Source: an uncultured Lachnospiraceae bacterium
GTDB taxonomy: Bacteria > Bacillota > Clostridia > Lachnospirales > Lachnospiraceae
DNA: 64,000 nucleotides
Direction: 5' to 3'
Assembly (NCBI GenBank): GCA_910587935.1
Contig: CAJUNP010000013.1
Coordinates: 1-64,000, forward strand
In this document: positions 53,268-61,594 of the stretch, in pieces
How positions within the stretch are numbered: the stretch's first letter is position 1
Layout: each line of letters opens with the position of its first letter
Program-made: the position numbers and the translations under genes
Notes under the pieces: model-generated
Told to the model about the DNA's origin: nothing
Databases searched by the model: none
The model's input: only the letters and a program-made list of their open reading frames with translations

Positions 53268-53999
53268 TTGAGAATTTATAAGGCGAAAGATTATGATGAG
53301 ATGAGCAGAAAGGCTGCTAATATTATTTCGGCACAGGTTATTTTAAAGCCGGACTGTGTTTTGGGACTGGCAACCGGATCTACGCCGATTGGCACCTATA
53401 AAAAGCTGATCGAATGGTACGAAAAGGGAGATCTTGATTTTTCCGAAGTGACCAGCGTGAATCTTGACGAATACAAAGGACTGGATAAAGAAAACGATCA
53501 AAGCTACTATTATTTTATGCATACGAATTTCTTTAATTACGTTAATATCAGTCCGGACAGCATTAACCTTCCTAACGGTATGGAACCGGACAGTGATAAA
53601 GAGTGTGCAAGATACGATGAAGTGATTCGTTCCGTTGGCGGCGTGGATCTGCAGCTTTTAGGACTTGGCCATAACGGACATATCGGTTTTAACGAGCCGG
53701 CGGAAGAGTTCAAAAAAGGAACGCACTGCGTTGACCTGCAGGCAAGCACGATCGAAGCTAACGCAAGATTTTTCGCAAGCATGGATGAAGTTCCCAAACA
53801 GGCGTATACTATGGGAATCAGAACCATTATGTCTGCAAAGAAGATTCTTGTAGTTGTAAGCGGCGCAGACAAAGCGGGCATTGTTAAAAAAGCGTTTACC
53901 GGCCCTGTTACTCCTCATGTGCCGGCGTCTCTCTTACAGATGCACTCGGATGTAACCGTTGTCGGTGATGCGGCGGCATTGTCAGAATTGGATATCTGA
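53268..53999 (+). CDS. nagB: Glucosamine-6-phosphate deaminase
   Basis: A 243-residue enzyme converting glucosamine-6-phosphate to fructose-6-phosphate and ammonia. LGLATGSTPIGTYKKLI near 36-52, the catalytic Asp in NLDEYKGL near 67, the GLGHNGHIGFNEPA block near 130-143 with active-site His/Glu. TTG 53268 is 7 bases after GGAGGG; the ATG 15 bases earlier lies on the ribosome site. First gene of nagB-nagA. Confidence 0.95.
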   Translation: MRIYKAKDYDEMSRKAANIISAQVILKPDCVLGLATGSTPIGTYKKLIEWYEKGDLDFSEVTSVNLDEYKGLDKENDQSYYYFMHTNFFNYVNISPDSINLPNGMEPDSDKECARYDEVIRSVGGVDLQLLGLGHNGHIGFNEPAEEFKKGTHCVDLQASTIEANARFFASMDEVPKQAYTMGIRTIMSAKKILVVVSGADKAGIVKKAFTGPVTPHVPASLLQMHSDVTVVGDAAALSELDI

Positions 54000-54013
54000 G
54001 GAAAGGATATTTT

Positions 54014-55138
54014 ATGATAATCAAAAATGTTAAAGTATTTCAGGATAACGGAGTTTTCGTGCCGGGAGAGATTTATATTGAAGGTGACAAATTTACCGAT
54101 TCATCTGACGGCGCGGGGCAGGAAGTTATTGACGGGAACGGCTGCTATGCAATTCCGGGTCTGACGGATGTTCATTTTCATGGATGTGTGGGTTATGACT
54201 TTTGCGACGGCACAGTGGAAGCCATTAAGGCAATGGCCGAATATGAACTGGATAACGGCGTGACCGCGATTGCTCCCGCAACTATGACTCTTTCCGAAGA
54301 AATGCTGACGGAGGTTGCCCGCGCGGCAGCGGCTTATGACGGCAGGACAGGAGCCGACCTGGTGGGAATTAATATGGAAGGCCCTTTCATTTCCATGGAA
54401 AAGAAAGGCGCACAGAATCCCGCGTATATTCATAAACCGGATGCGGCAATGTTCAGGCGTCTGCAGGAAGAATCGGGCAATAAATTTAAGCTCTGTGCCA
54501 TTGCTCCGGAGGTAGAGGGCGCAATTGATTTTATCCGTGAACTGAAGGACGAGGTAGTGCTTTCCGTTGCCCATACCACTGCGGATTATGATACGGCTAA
54601 GGCAGCGTTTGGCGCAGGTGCAAGACAAGTAACGCATTTGTTTAACGCCATGCCTCCGTTTACACATCGTGCGCCGGGCGTTGTTGGGGCGGCTTGTGAT
54701 AATGAGGAAGTAAAGGTAGAGATGATCTGCGATGGTGTGCATATGCATCCATCCGTAATACGTACGGCCTTTAAGATGTTTGGCGACGACAGGATTATTA
54801 TGATCAGCGACAGTATGATGGCCACCGGCAAACCGGATGGAACCTATGCCCTTGGCGGACAGGATGTAACGGTTAAGGGCAACGTGGCGACGCTTACGGA
54901 AGGCGGCGCAATTGCAGGGAGCGTTACAAACCTGATGAACTGTGTCCGTTATGCTGTAAAGGAGGCCGGAATTCCTCTGGAAAGCGCGGTTAAGTGCGCC
55001 GCTGTTAATCCGGCGAAAGCGATAGGCATTTTTGACAGATATGGAAGCATTGCCGCAGGAAAGTATGCGAATGTCGTACTACTGGATCAAGATTTGAATA
55101 TTGAGCATATCATTAAGAGTGGAACAGTTGTGAAATAA
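54014..55138 (+). CDS. nagA: N-acetylglucosamine-6-phosphate deacetylase
   Basis: A 374-residue amidohydrolase. Metal site residues in DVHFHGCVG (~52-60), N-M-E-G-P-F (~118-123), S-V-A-H-T-T-A-D-Y (~182), T-H-L-F-N-A-M (~205), and the catalytic Asp in MISDSMMATG (~265). Acts before NagB in GlcNAc use or wall recycling. Starts 14 bases after nagB; terminator follows. Confidence 0.95.
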   Translation: MIIKNVKVFQDNGVFVPGEIYIEGDKFTDSSDGAGQEVIDGNGCYAIPGLTDVHFHGCVGYDFCDGTVEAIKAMAEYELDNGVTAIAPATMTLSEEMLTEVARAAAAYDGRTGADLVGINMEGPFISMEKKGAQNPAYIHKPDAAMFRRLQEESGNKFKLCAIAPEVEGAIDFIRELKDEVVLSVAHTTADYDTAKAAFGAGARQVTHLFNAMPPFTHRAPGVVGAACDNEEVKVEMICDGVHMHPSVIRTAFKMFGDDRIIMISDSMMATGKPDGTYALGGQDVTVKGNVATLTEGGAIAGSVTNLMNCVRYAVKEAGIPLESAVKCAAVNPAKAIGIFDRYGSIAAGKYANVVLLDQDLNIEHIIKSGTVVK

Positions 55139-55168
55139 ATTTGACTGATATCTCCAAGAATATAATAC

Positions 55169-55203
55169 AAAAACTGCGTCTGGTTTTGCCAGGCGCAGTT
55201 TTT
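55169..55203. terminator. Bidirectional terminator after nagA
   Basis: AAAAACTGCG (55169-55178) pairs with CGCAGTTTTT (55194-55203), with an inner CTGG/CCAG helix. It also serves the leftward HTH gene. Confidence 0.85.
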
Positions 55204-55218
55204 GTGTAATGATATCGG

Positions 55219-55530
55219 CTATTTGCGATGTAATCCTTTTGAGACTGCCAGTACTGTATGAAGCTGCGTATCATCCAAGTATTTTAGTTCTTCCAGAATT
55301 TCGTTAATTAAAGGCGGGTTTGTAACATCCGTGTCAAAAAAATCTTTTGGTGTAATATCCAGATATTCACAGATATAGAAAAAGGCAGCCATGGAGGGAA
55401 AGGCAAGTTTGTTTTCAATACGGTTAATATAACTGCAGTTTTGTCCGATAGCCAGGCTCATTTCTCTTGCAGAAACATTTTTCTGCATACGTAAAAAGGC
55501 GATTCTGTCAGCAAAAAAATCTTCATACAT
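55219..55530 (-). CDS. XRE-family HTH regulator
   Basis: A 103-residue protein with the helix-turn-helix at ~8-65 (RIAFLRMQKNVSAREMSLAI and GQNCSYINRIENKLAFPSMA) and ~35 residues of C-terminal helix. ATG 55530 lies 9 bases after TAGGAGG. A DNA-binding repressor of unknown target; divergent from spmA, so it may control the interval between them. Confidence 0.85.
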   Translation of the reverse strand: MYEDFFADRIAFLRMQKNVSAREMSLAIGQNCSYINRIENKLAFPSMAAFFYICEYLDITPKDFFDTDVTNPPLINEILEELKYLDDTQLHTVLAVSKGLHRK

Positions 55531-55739
55531 AAATATCACCCTCCTATAAGTTATTATATGCTATAACTCTTTTGAAATCAGATATTGAAAATAGTAAAAT
55601 AGACGAAACAAGATATAGTATGACCTGAAGTGCACAATTTAAGATATCAAATCATTAAAATAACATATTCCGGAAGATGGTACTGCATGACATCATATAA
55701 ATTAGAAAATTTACTATGTGGGCAGAAGGGGGTATTGTT

Positions 55740-56438
55740 ATGTTAAATTATATTTGGGCATTTATGATTTTGGTGGGAGTTCTTTTCGGAGCGGTCACGG
55801 GAAAAATGGAGGCTGTTACAAACGCGGCAATTGATTCGGCAGGAGAAGCCGTTTCCTTATGCGTCACCATGCTTGGTGTTATGGCTTTATGGGTAGGACT
55901 TATGGAAATTGCCAGGAATTCCGGCCTGATTGCTAAGATGACCCGGGGGATACAGCCTTTTATTTCTTTTATGTTTCCGAAAATTCCCCAGGGTCATGCG
56001 GCAAGAGAATACATTTCGACGAATATTATTGCGAATGTTATGGGATTAGGCTGGGCCTGTACGCCGGCAGGATTGAAGGCCATGGAGGAGCTGGCGAAGC
56101 TGGAGGAGGAGAGGGGGACGCCGGGATATGTGTCGGCAGGGGAAGGCATTTTTGCAGACGGAAAGAAAAAGGGGAACAAGACAGGTAAGAGCGGCGTTGA
56201 GTTGCCCGTGGTGGCAAATGGAAAGAGCGGCAGGGTTGCCAGCAATGAGATGTGCACGTTTTTGATTTTGAATATTTCTTCTTTGCAATTAATACCCGTG
56301 AATATGATCGCGTACAGAAGCCAGTATGGGAGCGTGAATCCGGCGGGGATTATTGCGCCGGCGATTGTGGCGACGTTTGTCAGTACGGCGGTAGCGGTGG
56401 TATATTGTAAGGTGAAGGATGGGAGGCGGAGAGTTTGA
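55740..56438 (+). CDS. spmA: Spore maturation protein A (nucleoside-recognition domain)
   Basis: A 232-residue membrane protein with helices near 3-20, 38-58, 175-195 and 205-222. The Gate/nucleoside-recognition pattern is clear in AAIDSAGEAVSLCVTMLGVM and FPKIPQGHAAREYISTNIIA. SpmA acts in spore core dehydration with SpmB; here no spmB follows, and the next gene is recombinase-like. The region after residue ~110 is unusually charged and Gly-rich (GKKKGNKTGKSG). Its last ~100 codons are repeated, diverged, at 58708-59010. The start ATG is preceded by GGGGG. Confidence 0.9.
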   Translation: MLNYIWAFMILVGVLFGAVTGKMEAVTNAAIDSAGEAVSLCVTMLGVMALWVGLMEIARNSGLIAKMTRGIQPFISFMFPKIPQGHAAREYISTNIIANVMGLGWACTPAGLKAMEELAKLEEERGTPGYVSAGEGIFADGKKKGNKTGKSGVELPVVANGKSGRVASNEMCTFLILNISSLQLIPVNMIAYRSQYGSVNPAGIIAPAIVATFVSTAVAVVYCKVKDGRRRV

Positions 56439-56619
56439 GGACTTTCCGCTTTATTCATTAGTTATATCCCAATGTTTTATCGGATACATATAAGAAAATA
56501 TATGAGAAAAACAAGGTATAGCATATATAAAATTATGATATTATTGGATTATATATTGCCATTGACATATAAAAATTAGAAATGTATAATAGCATAAAAT
56601 ATTGGAAAGGACTAATTGG

Positions 56620-57600
56620 ATGAATTATCAAAATATTATTGATGACTTTATAACAGAATATCCAGATTATAAAAGTGATGTAATGAATTTTACCGAATAT
56701 CTGGAAATACATTGGGGAAATTCTTTGTCGGGAGAACCACTCCGTATTTTACTTAAGGGTATAGACGTTGAATTTATATTACAGAGCCTGATTTATAATG
56801 TGGAAGATATACAGCGATATAAGAGCAAGACAAAGGCTAAACGGTATGCCACCGTGGTAGGATTGCTTTTTAACTACATCCGAAAGACTACAGATATTGC
56901 AAACCCTGAATTATATGATGCAATTTCGTTTAACCGCCTGCGGGAAAATTCATATATGAAACGAATGATGGCATATATTGAGAAATGTGATTTGCTTGCG
57001 GGTATAGTTGAGCAGGAACCGTTGACGTTTATGCAAGCCGAAGAACTTTTGGCATGGTCAAATGAACAGCTTGAAGATACAGAATGGGGAGGGGCTACGG
57101 ATCTTAAGAAGGCAATGGCGGCTATCGGAATAAAGATGATGATGCTTTATGGGATCACATATCGTGAATTGAGAAAAATCAAATGGGAGAATTTCGATGA
57201 ATATTATGGTTTTATTACAGTAAATGGTTTTGAACTTCGTTTGCCGCCCAAATTGTCAAGGCAGTTACAGCAAGTGCAGAAATTTGTTTTTCAGAATCAT
57301 GTAAAGAGCAATGAGGACTTGCTTTTTACGGATGGGAATGGAGAACCGTGGGGGGAGATAACATCTTCTTCTGGAATTCCCGACTATTTAGGGACTTTGA
57401 TAGAAGTTACAAGTGTAACCAGCATTGTCAAGTATGGAATAGGACAACTTCTCAAGGCTGGGTTAAGTGATTCTGTTATTAAAAAAATAACAGGTGCAAG
57501 TGATAAACTGATTCAAGGGTGTCTCTTGACAGAGGATGATGAACTCAAAAAGACTATAAATAATAAAATTGTTATGGCAGAGTTATATTATGAGTTTTGA
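56620..57600 (+). CDS. Tyrosine-recombinase-like protein without catalytic residues
   Basis: A 326-residue protein whose layout follows phage integrases: a SAM-like N-terminal half (~1-125) and a catalytic-fold half (~130-326). In the box that should read G-L-R-x-S-E-L the sequence is G-I-T180-Y-R-E-L-R-K-I-K-W, so the first catalytic Arg is Thr. The H-x-x-R box is K-Y-G-I (~271-274), the G-H-S is G-A-S, and the nucleophile Tyr is missing (Cys near 301). A DNA-binding but inactive relative is more likely than an integrase. Codon use is AT-rich compared with spmA. The stop overlaps the region before the RhuM gene. Confidence 0.65.
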   Translation: MNYQNIIDDFITEYPDYKSDVMNFTEYLEIHWGNSLSGEPLRILLKGIDVEFILQSLIYNVEDIQRYKSKTKAKRYATVVGLLFNYIRKTTDIANPELYDAISFNRLRENSYMKRMMAYIEKCDLLAGIVEQEPLTFMQAEELLAWSNEQLEDTEWGGATDLKKAMAAIGIKMMMLYGITYRELRKIKWENFDEYYGFITVNGFELRLPPKLSRQLQQVQKFVFQNHVKSNEDLLFTDGNGEPWGEITSSSGIPDYLGTLIEVTSVTSIVKYGIGQLLKAGLSDSVIKKITGASDKLIQGCLLTEDDELKKTINNKIVMAELYYEF

Positions 57601-57632
57601 AGAAGATAGAGCAGACAGGGAGAGATAAATCT

Positions 57633-58667
57633 GTGGATGAAAATAAAGGTGAAGTTTTAATCTATCAGTCAGAAGACGGATTAACCAATGTCGAAGTAAC
57701 TGTACGGGATGAAACGGTTTGGCTTTCCCAACAACAAATGGCAGAGCTGTTTCAAACGTCGAGAACAAATGTTGTAGAACACATAAAACATATTTTTGCA
57801 GAAGGAGAATTAGACGAAGCCTCAACCTGTCGGAATTTCCGACAGGTTCGGCAGGAGGGAACAAGGCAGGTTACAAGAGAGATACCATATTATAATCTGG
57901 ATATGATTATATCTTTGGGATATAGAATAAAGTCTCTTATAGCAACGAGATTCAGGAAATGGGCAACAGAACGTTTAAAGGAATACATGGTTAAGGGCTT
58001 TACGATGGATGACGAACGCCTTAAAGGCAATGGTGGAGGGAATTATTGGAAAGAGCTTTTAGACCGTATTCGTGATATTCGTTCTTCGGAAAAAGTGCTT
58101 TATCGTCAGGTTTTGGATTTATATGCCACAAGTGTAGATTATGACCCCCATAGTGAGGAGTCGATTCGTTTTTTTAAAATAGTACAAAATAAGCTTCATT
58201 TTGCGGCACATGGACATACTGCGGCAGAAATAGTTTTTGAGCGTGCTGATGCACAAAAACCTTTTATGGGATTGACATCCTTTTCAGGAGAGTTACCTGC
58301 TCTTAAAGATATTGGAATTGCAAAGAATTATTTAAAGGAAGATGAACTAAAGATACTAAATAATTTGGTATCTGGTTATTTTGATTTGGCGGAAATTAAT
58401 GCGATTGAACATCGCCCAATGTACATGAATGATTATGTTGAACAGCTTGATTCGGTATTATCGTCAGGAAATAGAAAAATACTCAGTGATGGTGGCAGAG
58501 TAAGCCATGCTCAGGCAATGAAAAAAGCAAAAGAAGAATACCAAAAGTATCAGGCAGCCACAATTTCTCCGGTTGAGGACGCTTACCTAAAAACAGTAAA
58601 AATGGCAGCTAAAGCAGCAAAACAGCAAAACAGGCTGGTAGAAAAAACAAATACTGATGGACGATAA
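57633..58667 (+). CDS. RhuM-family protein
   Basis: A 344-residue protein of the virulence RhuM family. N-terminal region: EVLIYQSEDGLTNVEVTVRD, E-T-V-W-L-S-Q-Q-Q-M-A-E-L-F-Q-T-S-R-T-N-V (HTH-like), I-K-H-I-F-A-E-G-E-L-D-E, then the family motif Y-N-L-D-M-I-I-S-L-G-Y-R-I-K-S near 89-103 and R-F-R-K-W-A-T-E-R-L-K-E-Y. The C-terminal half has GLTSFSGELPALKDI and a helical tail. Molecular role unknown; family members sit in mobile and toxin/defence regions. GTG 57633 after AGGGAGAG is preferred to TTG 57597, which is inside the previous gene. Confidence 0.85.
   Translation: MDENKGEVLIYQSEDGLTNVEVTVRDETVWLSQQQMAELFQTSRTNVVEHIKHIFAEGELDEASTCRNFRQVRQEGTRQVTREIPYYNLDMIISLGYRIKSLIATRFRKWATERLKEYMVKGFTMDDERLKGNGGGNYWKELLDRIRDIRSSEKVLYRQVLDLYATSVDYDPHSEESIRFFKIVQNKLHFAAHGHTAAEIVFERADAQKPFMGLTSFSGELPALKDIGIAKNYLKEDELKILNNLVSGYFDLAEINAIEHRPMYMNDYVEQLDSVLSSGNRKILSDGGRVSHAQAMKKAKEEYQKYQAATISPVEDAYLKTVKMAAKAAKQQNRLVEKTNTDGR
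57824..57848. repeat. 25-bp perfect palindrome inside the RhuM gene
   Basis: AACCTGTCGGAA (57824-57835), one central base, then TTCCGACAGGTT (57837-57848): two perfect 12-base arms. It encodes the part Thr-Cys-Arg-Asn-Phe-Arg-Gln-Val of the protein. Confidence 0.9.
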
Positions 58668-58707
58668 TGATGTTATTTTTAAAGTTCGTGTCATTAACTT
58701 GACACAA

Positions 58708-59010
58708 GGGGGGCTGAAGGCGATGGAGGAACTGGCGAAGCTGGAGCAAGATAGAGGGAATCCGGCGTATTTGAGTGATAGTAAGAGAACGGGTGGAAAG
58801 CAGGAGCGTATTGCAAGTAATGAAATGTGTACATTTTTGATATTAAACATTTCATCGTTACAGCTGATCCCCGTTAATATGATTGCTTACAGGCAGCAGT
58901 ACGGGAGCGTGAACCCGGCGGGAATCATTGCCCCGGCAATTATGGCGACATTTGTGAGTACGGCGGTGGCAGTAGTATACTGCAAAGTGAAAAATAGGAA
59001 AAAAATCTAA
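58708..59010 (+). pseudogene. Displaced 3' end of a second spmA-like gene
   Basis: About 100 codons align with spmA (55740-56438) from GGLKAMEELAKLE to the end. Shared segments include NEMCTFLILNISSLQLIPVN and ATFVSTAVAVVYCKVK; most differences are synonymous, roughly 80% identical by eye. The membrane-helix N-terminal half is missing and the open frame begins at an ATG (58657) that only overlaps the RhuM gene, so no complete protein can be made. CTGGCGAAGCTGGAG is identical in both copies and could be the exchange site. Confidence 0.85.
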
Positions 59011-59028
59011 ATAACTTATAAAAATCCA

Positions 59029-59056
59029 TTGATGTTGCAAAAAAATATGATACAAT
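59029..59056 (+). promoter_or_regulatory. Predicted promoter of the cas operon
   Basis: TTGATG (59029-59034), a 16-base spacer, TACAAT (59051-59056), 72 bases before ATG 59128 of cas3. Confidence 0.5.
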
Positions 59057-59127
59057 ATTACTAATAAAAATTATTTATTTGCATTTTCCACAAACGAAAA
59101 ATCAGGAGATAATTTATTGTAATTAAT

Positions 59128-61569
59128 ATGATTGCACACATTTCAGAAGACGGACTTAAAAGAGAAGAATCTGTAGCGGAACACACCGAAAAGACCAGAT
59201 TGTTATGCGATCAAAAAGGGAAGCGGTGCGGTATTTCCCAGCTTATGTCATTATGCGCAATTTTGCATGATATGGGAAAAAACAAGCGCAAATTTGACGA
59301 ATACCTGCGTGCGGATGAAAAAGTAAGACAAAAGTTAAAAGGCAGCATTGCCCATGCTTCTACAGGGGCAAAGTATGTCTATGACCTGCTCCGTGACGAT
59401 ACCGCCAACATGCGGTTGATGACAGAGATGATTTCTTATGCGTCAGCTGCGCATCACGGGTTATTTGACTGTGTGGATCCGGAATATACCGATAGATTTT
59501 CAAAAAAATTAAGTGCGGTTGACGATTATGATGAAGCTTGCCGCAATGCAAAGCGGGATTATCTGGATGCGTATGATCAGGATCAATTATTTGCGGAGTC
59601 GTTTTGTGAATTTCAAGCTGTTTTGGAAAAAATTAAAATCATATATAACGAACTTAAGCCTGCGCTGTTATCTAAGGGCAATCGAGATATAAAAGAACGA
59701 TTATCCGGCTGCAGGCTCTTTTTGTTTTCCTGTTTGCAGCGCCTGATTTTATCCATATTAATTGATTCGGACTGGGAGGCAACCTCCGATTTTATGGAGA
59801 ATGTGGACACAATGTCAAAAAAGCCGCGTTTTCCTGTAAAAGAGCGCTTTAAAAAAGCTGGGGAAAATTTTGCGTCATATATGCGGAAAAAACAGCAGTC
59901 CATAAATATTTCCGGACTGACGGATAAAGAAAAAATCATTTTTGAAGCAAGAAATGCGCTGCAGGAGGAATGTAGACAGTTTGCAAAATATCCTGCCGGG
60001 ATATACTGTCTGCCTGTCCCTACCGGCGGCGGAAAGACGCTCGGCAGCCTTGCGTATGCATTGGAATACTGCAGGCTTCACCCCGAAACGGAACGCGTTA
60101 TCTATGTGTCTCCATATATCAGCGTTACGGAGCAGAATGCGCAGGTATTCCGCGAAGCCATAGGCAATGACGACTGGATATTGGAACATCATTCTTCCGT
60201 TGTCAGAAATGAAAGGACAGAAGATGAGGATTACAAAACCGAAAAGCTGTCGAGGTATGACATAAACTGGGAAGAACCGTTTATCTGTACAACATTCGTT
60301 CAGTTTATGAATACGCTTTTTTCGGATAAAAGCGAGTCCGTACGGCGTATGCACAGGCTTGTCAACGCGGTTGTCATTATCGATGAAGTGCAGTCGATGC
60401 CGTTAAAATGCGTACATACTTTTAACTATATGATTAACTTCCTGAATAAAGTATGCAATACGGATATTGTTCTGTGTACCGCGACGCAGCCGGCTTTAGC
60501 GGAAACCGAGTGCCCTGTCTGTTACGGAAAACCGCAGTACATGATTAAAAATGTTGCCGACTGGTTTTATAAGTTTGAACGGGTCAGGATACATACGCCC
60601 GGAATAGACGAAAAGTATACCTTTAAGAGCCTCGGGGACGAAATTCTGGAAAGGACAGAGCGGTTCAAATCAATTCTTGTGGTGCTGAATACGAAGTCGG
60701 CGGTGAGAAAGCTGTATGATATATTAAAAGCGCGGGGGATTCCTGCGGAGTATCTTACCACAAACTTATGCGCCGAGCACAGAAGCGATAAGATTAAGTC
60801 CATAAAAGAAATACTGGAGAAAAAGCAGAAGCCGATTGTTGTAGTCAGTACGAATCTGATCGAGGCGGGCGTGGATATTTCCTTTGAATGTGTATACCGT
60901 TCTATGGCGGGGCTGGACAGTCTGGCACAGACGGCGGGACGGTGCAACCGAAACGGCGAACTGGATTATGGGACAATCCGCCTGATTCAGCTTGAGGATG
61001 AAAAAACCGGAAATATGGAAGAATTACAGCAGAATATCAGGGCGGCGGAAAACGTTCTATACCAGTTTGAGAACAGCGATAAGCGGGAAAGCCTTCTGAT
61101 GCCCGGATGGATGGAAACATATTATCGGAATGTGTACTGTAATATGTCGGACACAATGAATTTTCCGATCAAAAAACTGGATACAAATATACTGGAACTC
61201 CTGTCGGCCGGATTTGGTACGCCGGGAACCATGGGAGACAGGAAAAACCAGATGAATCAGGCGTATAAGACCGCGGGCCGGGAGTACCGGGTGATAGACG
61301 ACGATTCATTTGGCGTAATTGTGCCATATAAGAAAGGGGCGGAGATTATTGAAGCCATTCAGACGGCGGCGGATACGGCGCAGATAAAAACACATATAAG
61401 AAATGCCCAGAGGTATACGGTAAACGTCAGGGGAAGCCAGTTGAAAAAATTCAGCGGACTGATACAGGCGGTAAGCGATTCCGTACCGGGCCTTTATATG
61501 GCGGCCGCGCCGGGATCGTACAGCCTGGAATATGGGATTACGCCGGAGTGGGAGACCCTTATATTTTAA
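59128..61569 (+). CDS. cas3: CRISPR-associated helicase/nuclease Cas3 (type I-C)
   Basis: An 813-residue Cas3. N-terminal HD nuclease (~1-230) with His19, His47-Asp48 (LHDMGKN) and AAHHG near 110. Helicase with Walker A P-T-G-G-G-K-T near 300, motif II D-E-V-Q-S-M-P near 418, and the C lobe LIEAGVDISFECVYRSMAGLDSLAQTAGRCNRNGE near 577-611 with motif VI Q-T-A-G-R-C-N-R. It degrades target DNA after Cascade binding. ATG 59128 has no site close by; AGGAG (59104-59108) is 19 bases away, but only 7 from an in-frame ATT at 59116. Two overlapping or near genes, cas5c and cas8c, follow. Confidence 0.95.
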   Translation: MIAHISEDGLKREESVAEHTEKTRLLCDQKGKRCGISQLMSLCAILHDMGKNKRKFDEYLRADEKVRQKLKGSIAHASTGAKYVYDLLRDDTANMRLMTEMISYASAAHHGLFDCVDPEYTDRFSKKLSAVDDYDEACRNAKRDYLDAYDQDQLFAESFCEFQAVLEKIKIIYNELKPALLSKGNRDIKERLSGCRLFLFSCLQRLILSILIDSDWEATSDFMENVDTMSKKPRFPVKERFKKAGENFASYMRKKQQSINISGLTDKEKIIFEARNALQEECRQFAKYPAGIYCLPVPTGGGKTLGSLAYALEYCRLHPETERVIYVSPYISVTEQNAQVFREAIGNDDWILEHHSSVVRNERTEDEDYKTEKLSRYDINWEEPFICTTFVQFMNTLFSDKSESVRRMHRLVNAVVIIDEVQSMPLKCVHTFNYMINFLNKVCNTDIVLCTATQPALAETECPVCYGKPQYMIKNVADWFYKFERVRIHTPGIDEKYTFKSLGDEILERTERFKSILVVLNTKSAVRKLYDILKARGIPAEYLTTNLCAEHRSDKIKSIKEILEKKQKPIVVVSTNLIEAGVDISFECVYRSMAGLDSLAQTAGRCNRNGELDYGTIRLIQLEDEKTGNMEELQQNIRAAENVLYQFENSDKRESLLMPGWMETYYRNVYCNMSDTMNFPIKKLDTNILELLSAGFGTPGTMGDRKNQMNQAYKTAGREYRVIDDDSFGVIVPYKKGAEIIEAIQTAADTAQIKTHIRNAQRYTVNVRGSQLKKFSGLIQAVSDSVPGLYMAAAPGSYSLEYGITPEWETLIF

Positions 61570-61594
61570 CATAAAGAGAAAGGACGGGTGAAGC

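Noticed and set aside
54101..54748. 215-codon frame antisense to nagA
   Set aside because: A shadow of the NagA frame; no start signal or family features.
58657..59010. Calling this an independent 117-residue protein
   Set aside because: The first 17 residues overlap the RhuM gene and do not match spmA; only the displaced 3' part of a spmA-type gene is present.
59011..59127. CRISPR repeats before cas3
   Set aside because: No direct repeat of 25-40 bases is visible here or elsewhere in the window; the array of a type I-C locus usually follows cas1-cas2, outside the window.
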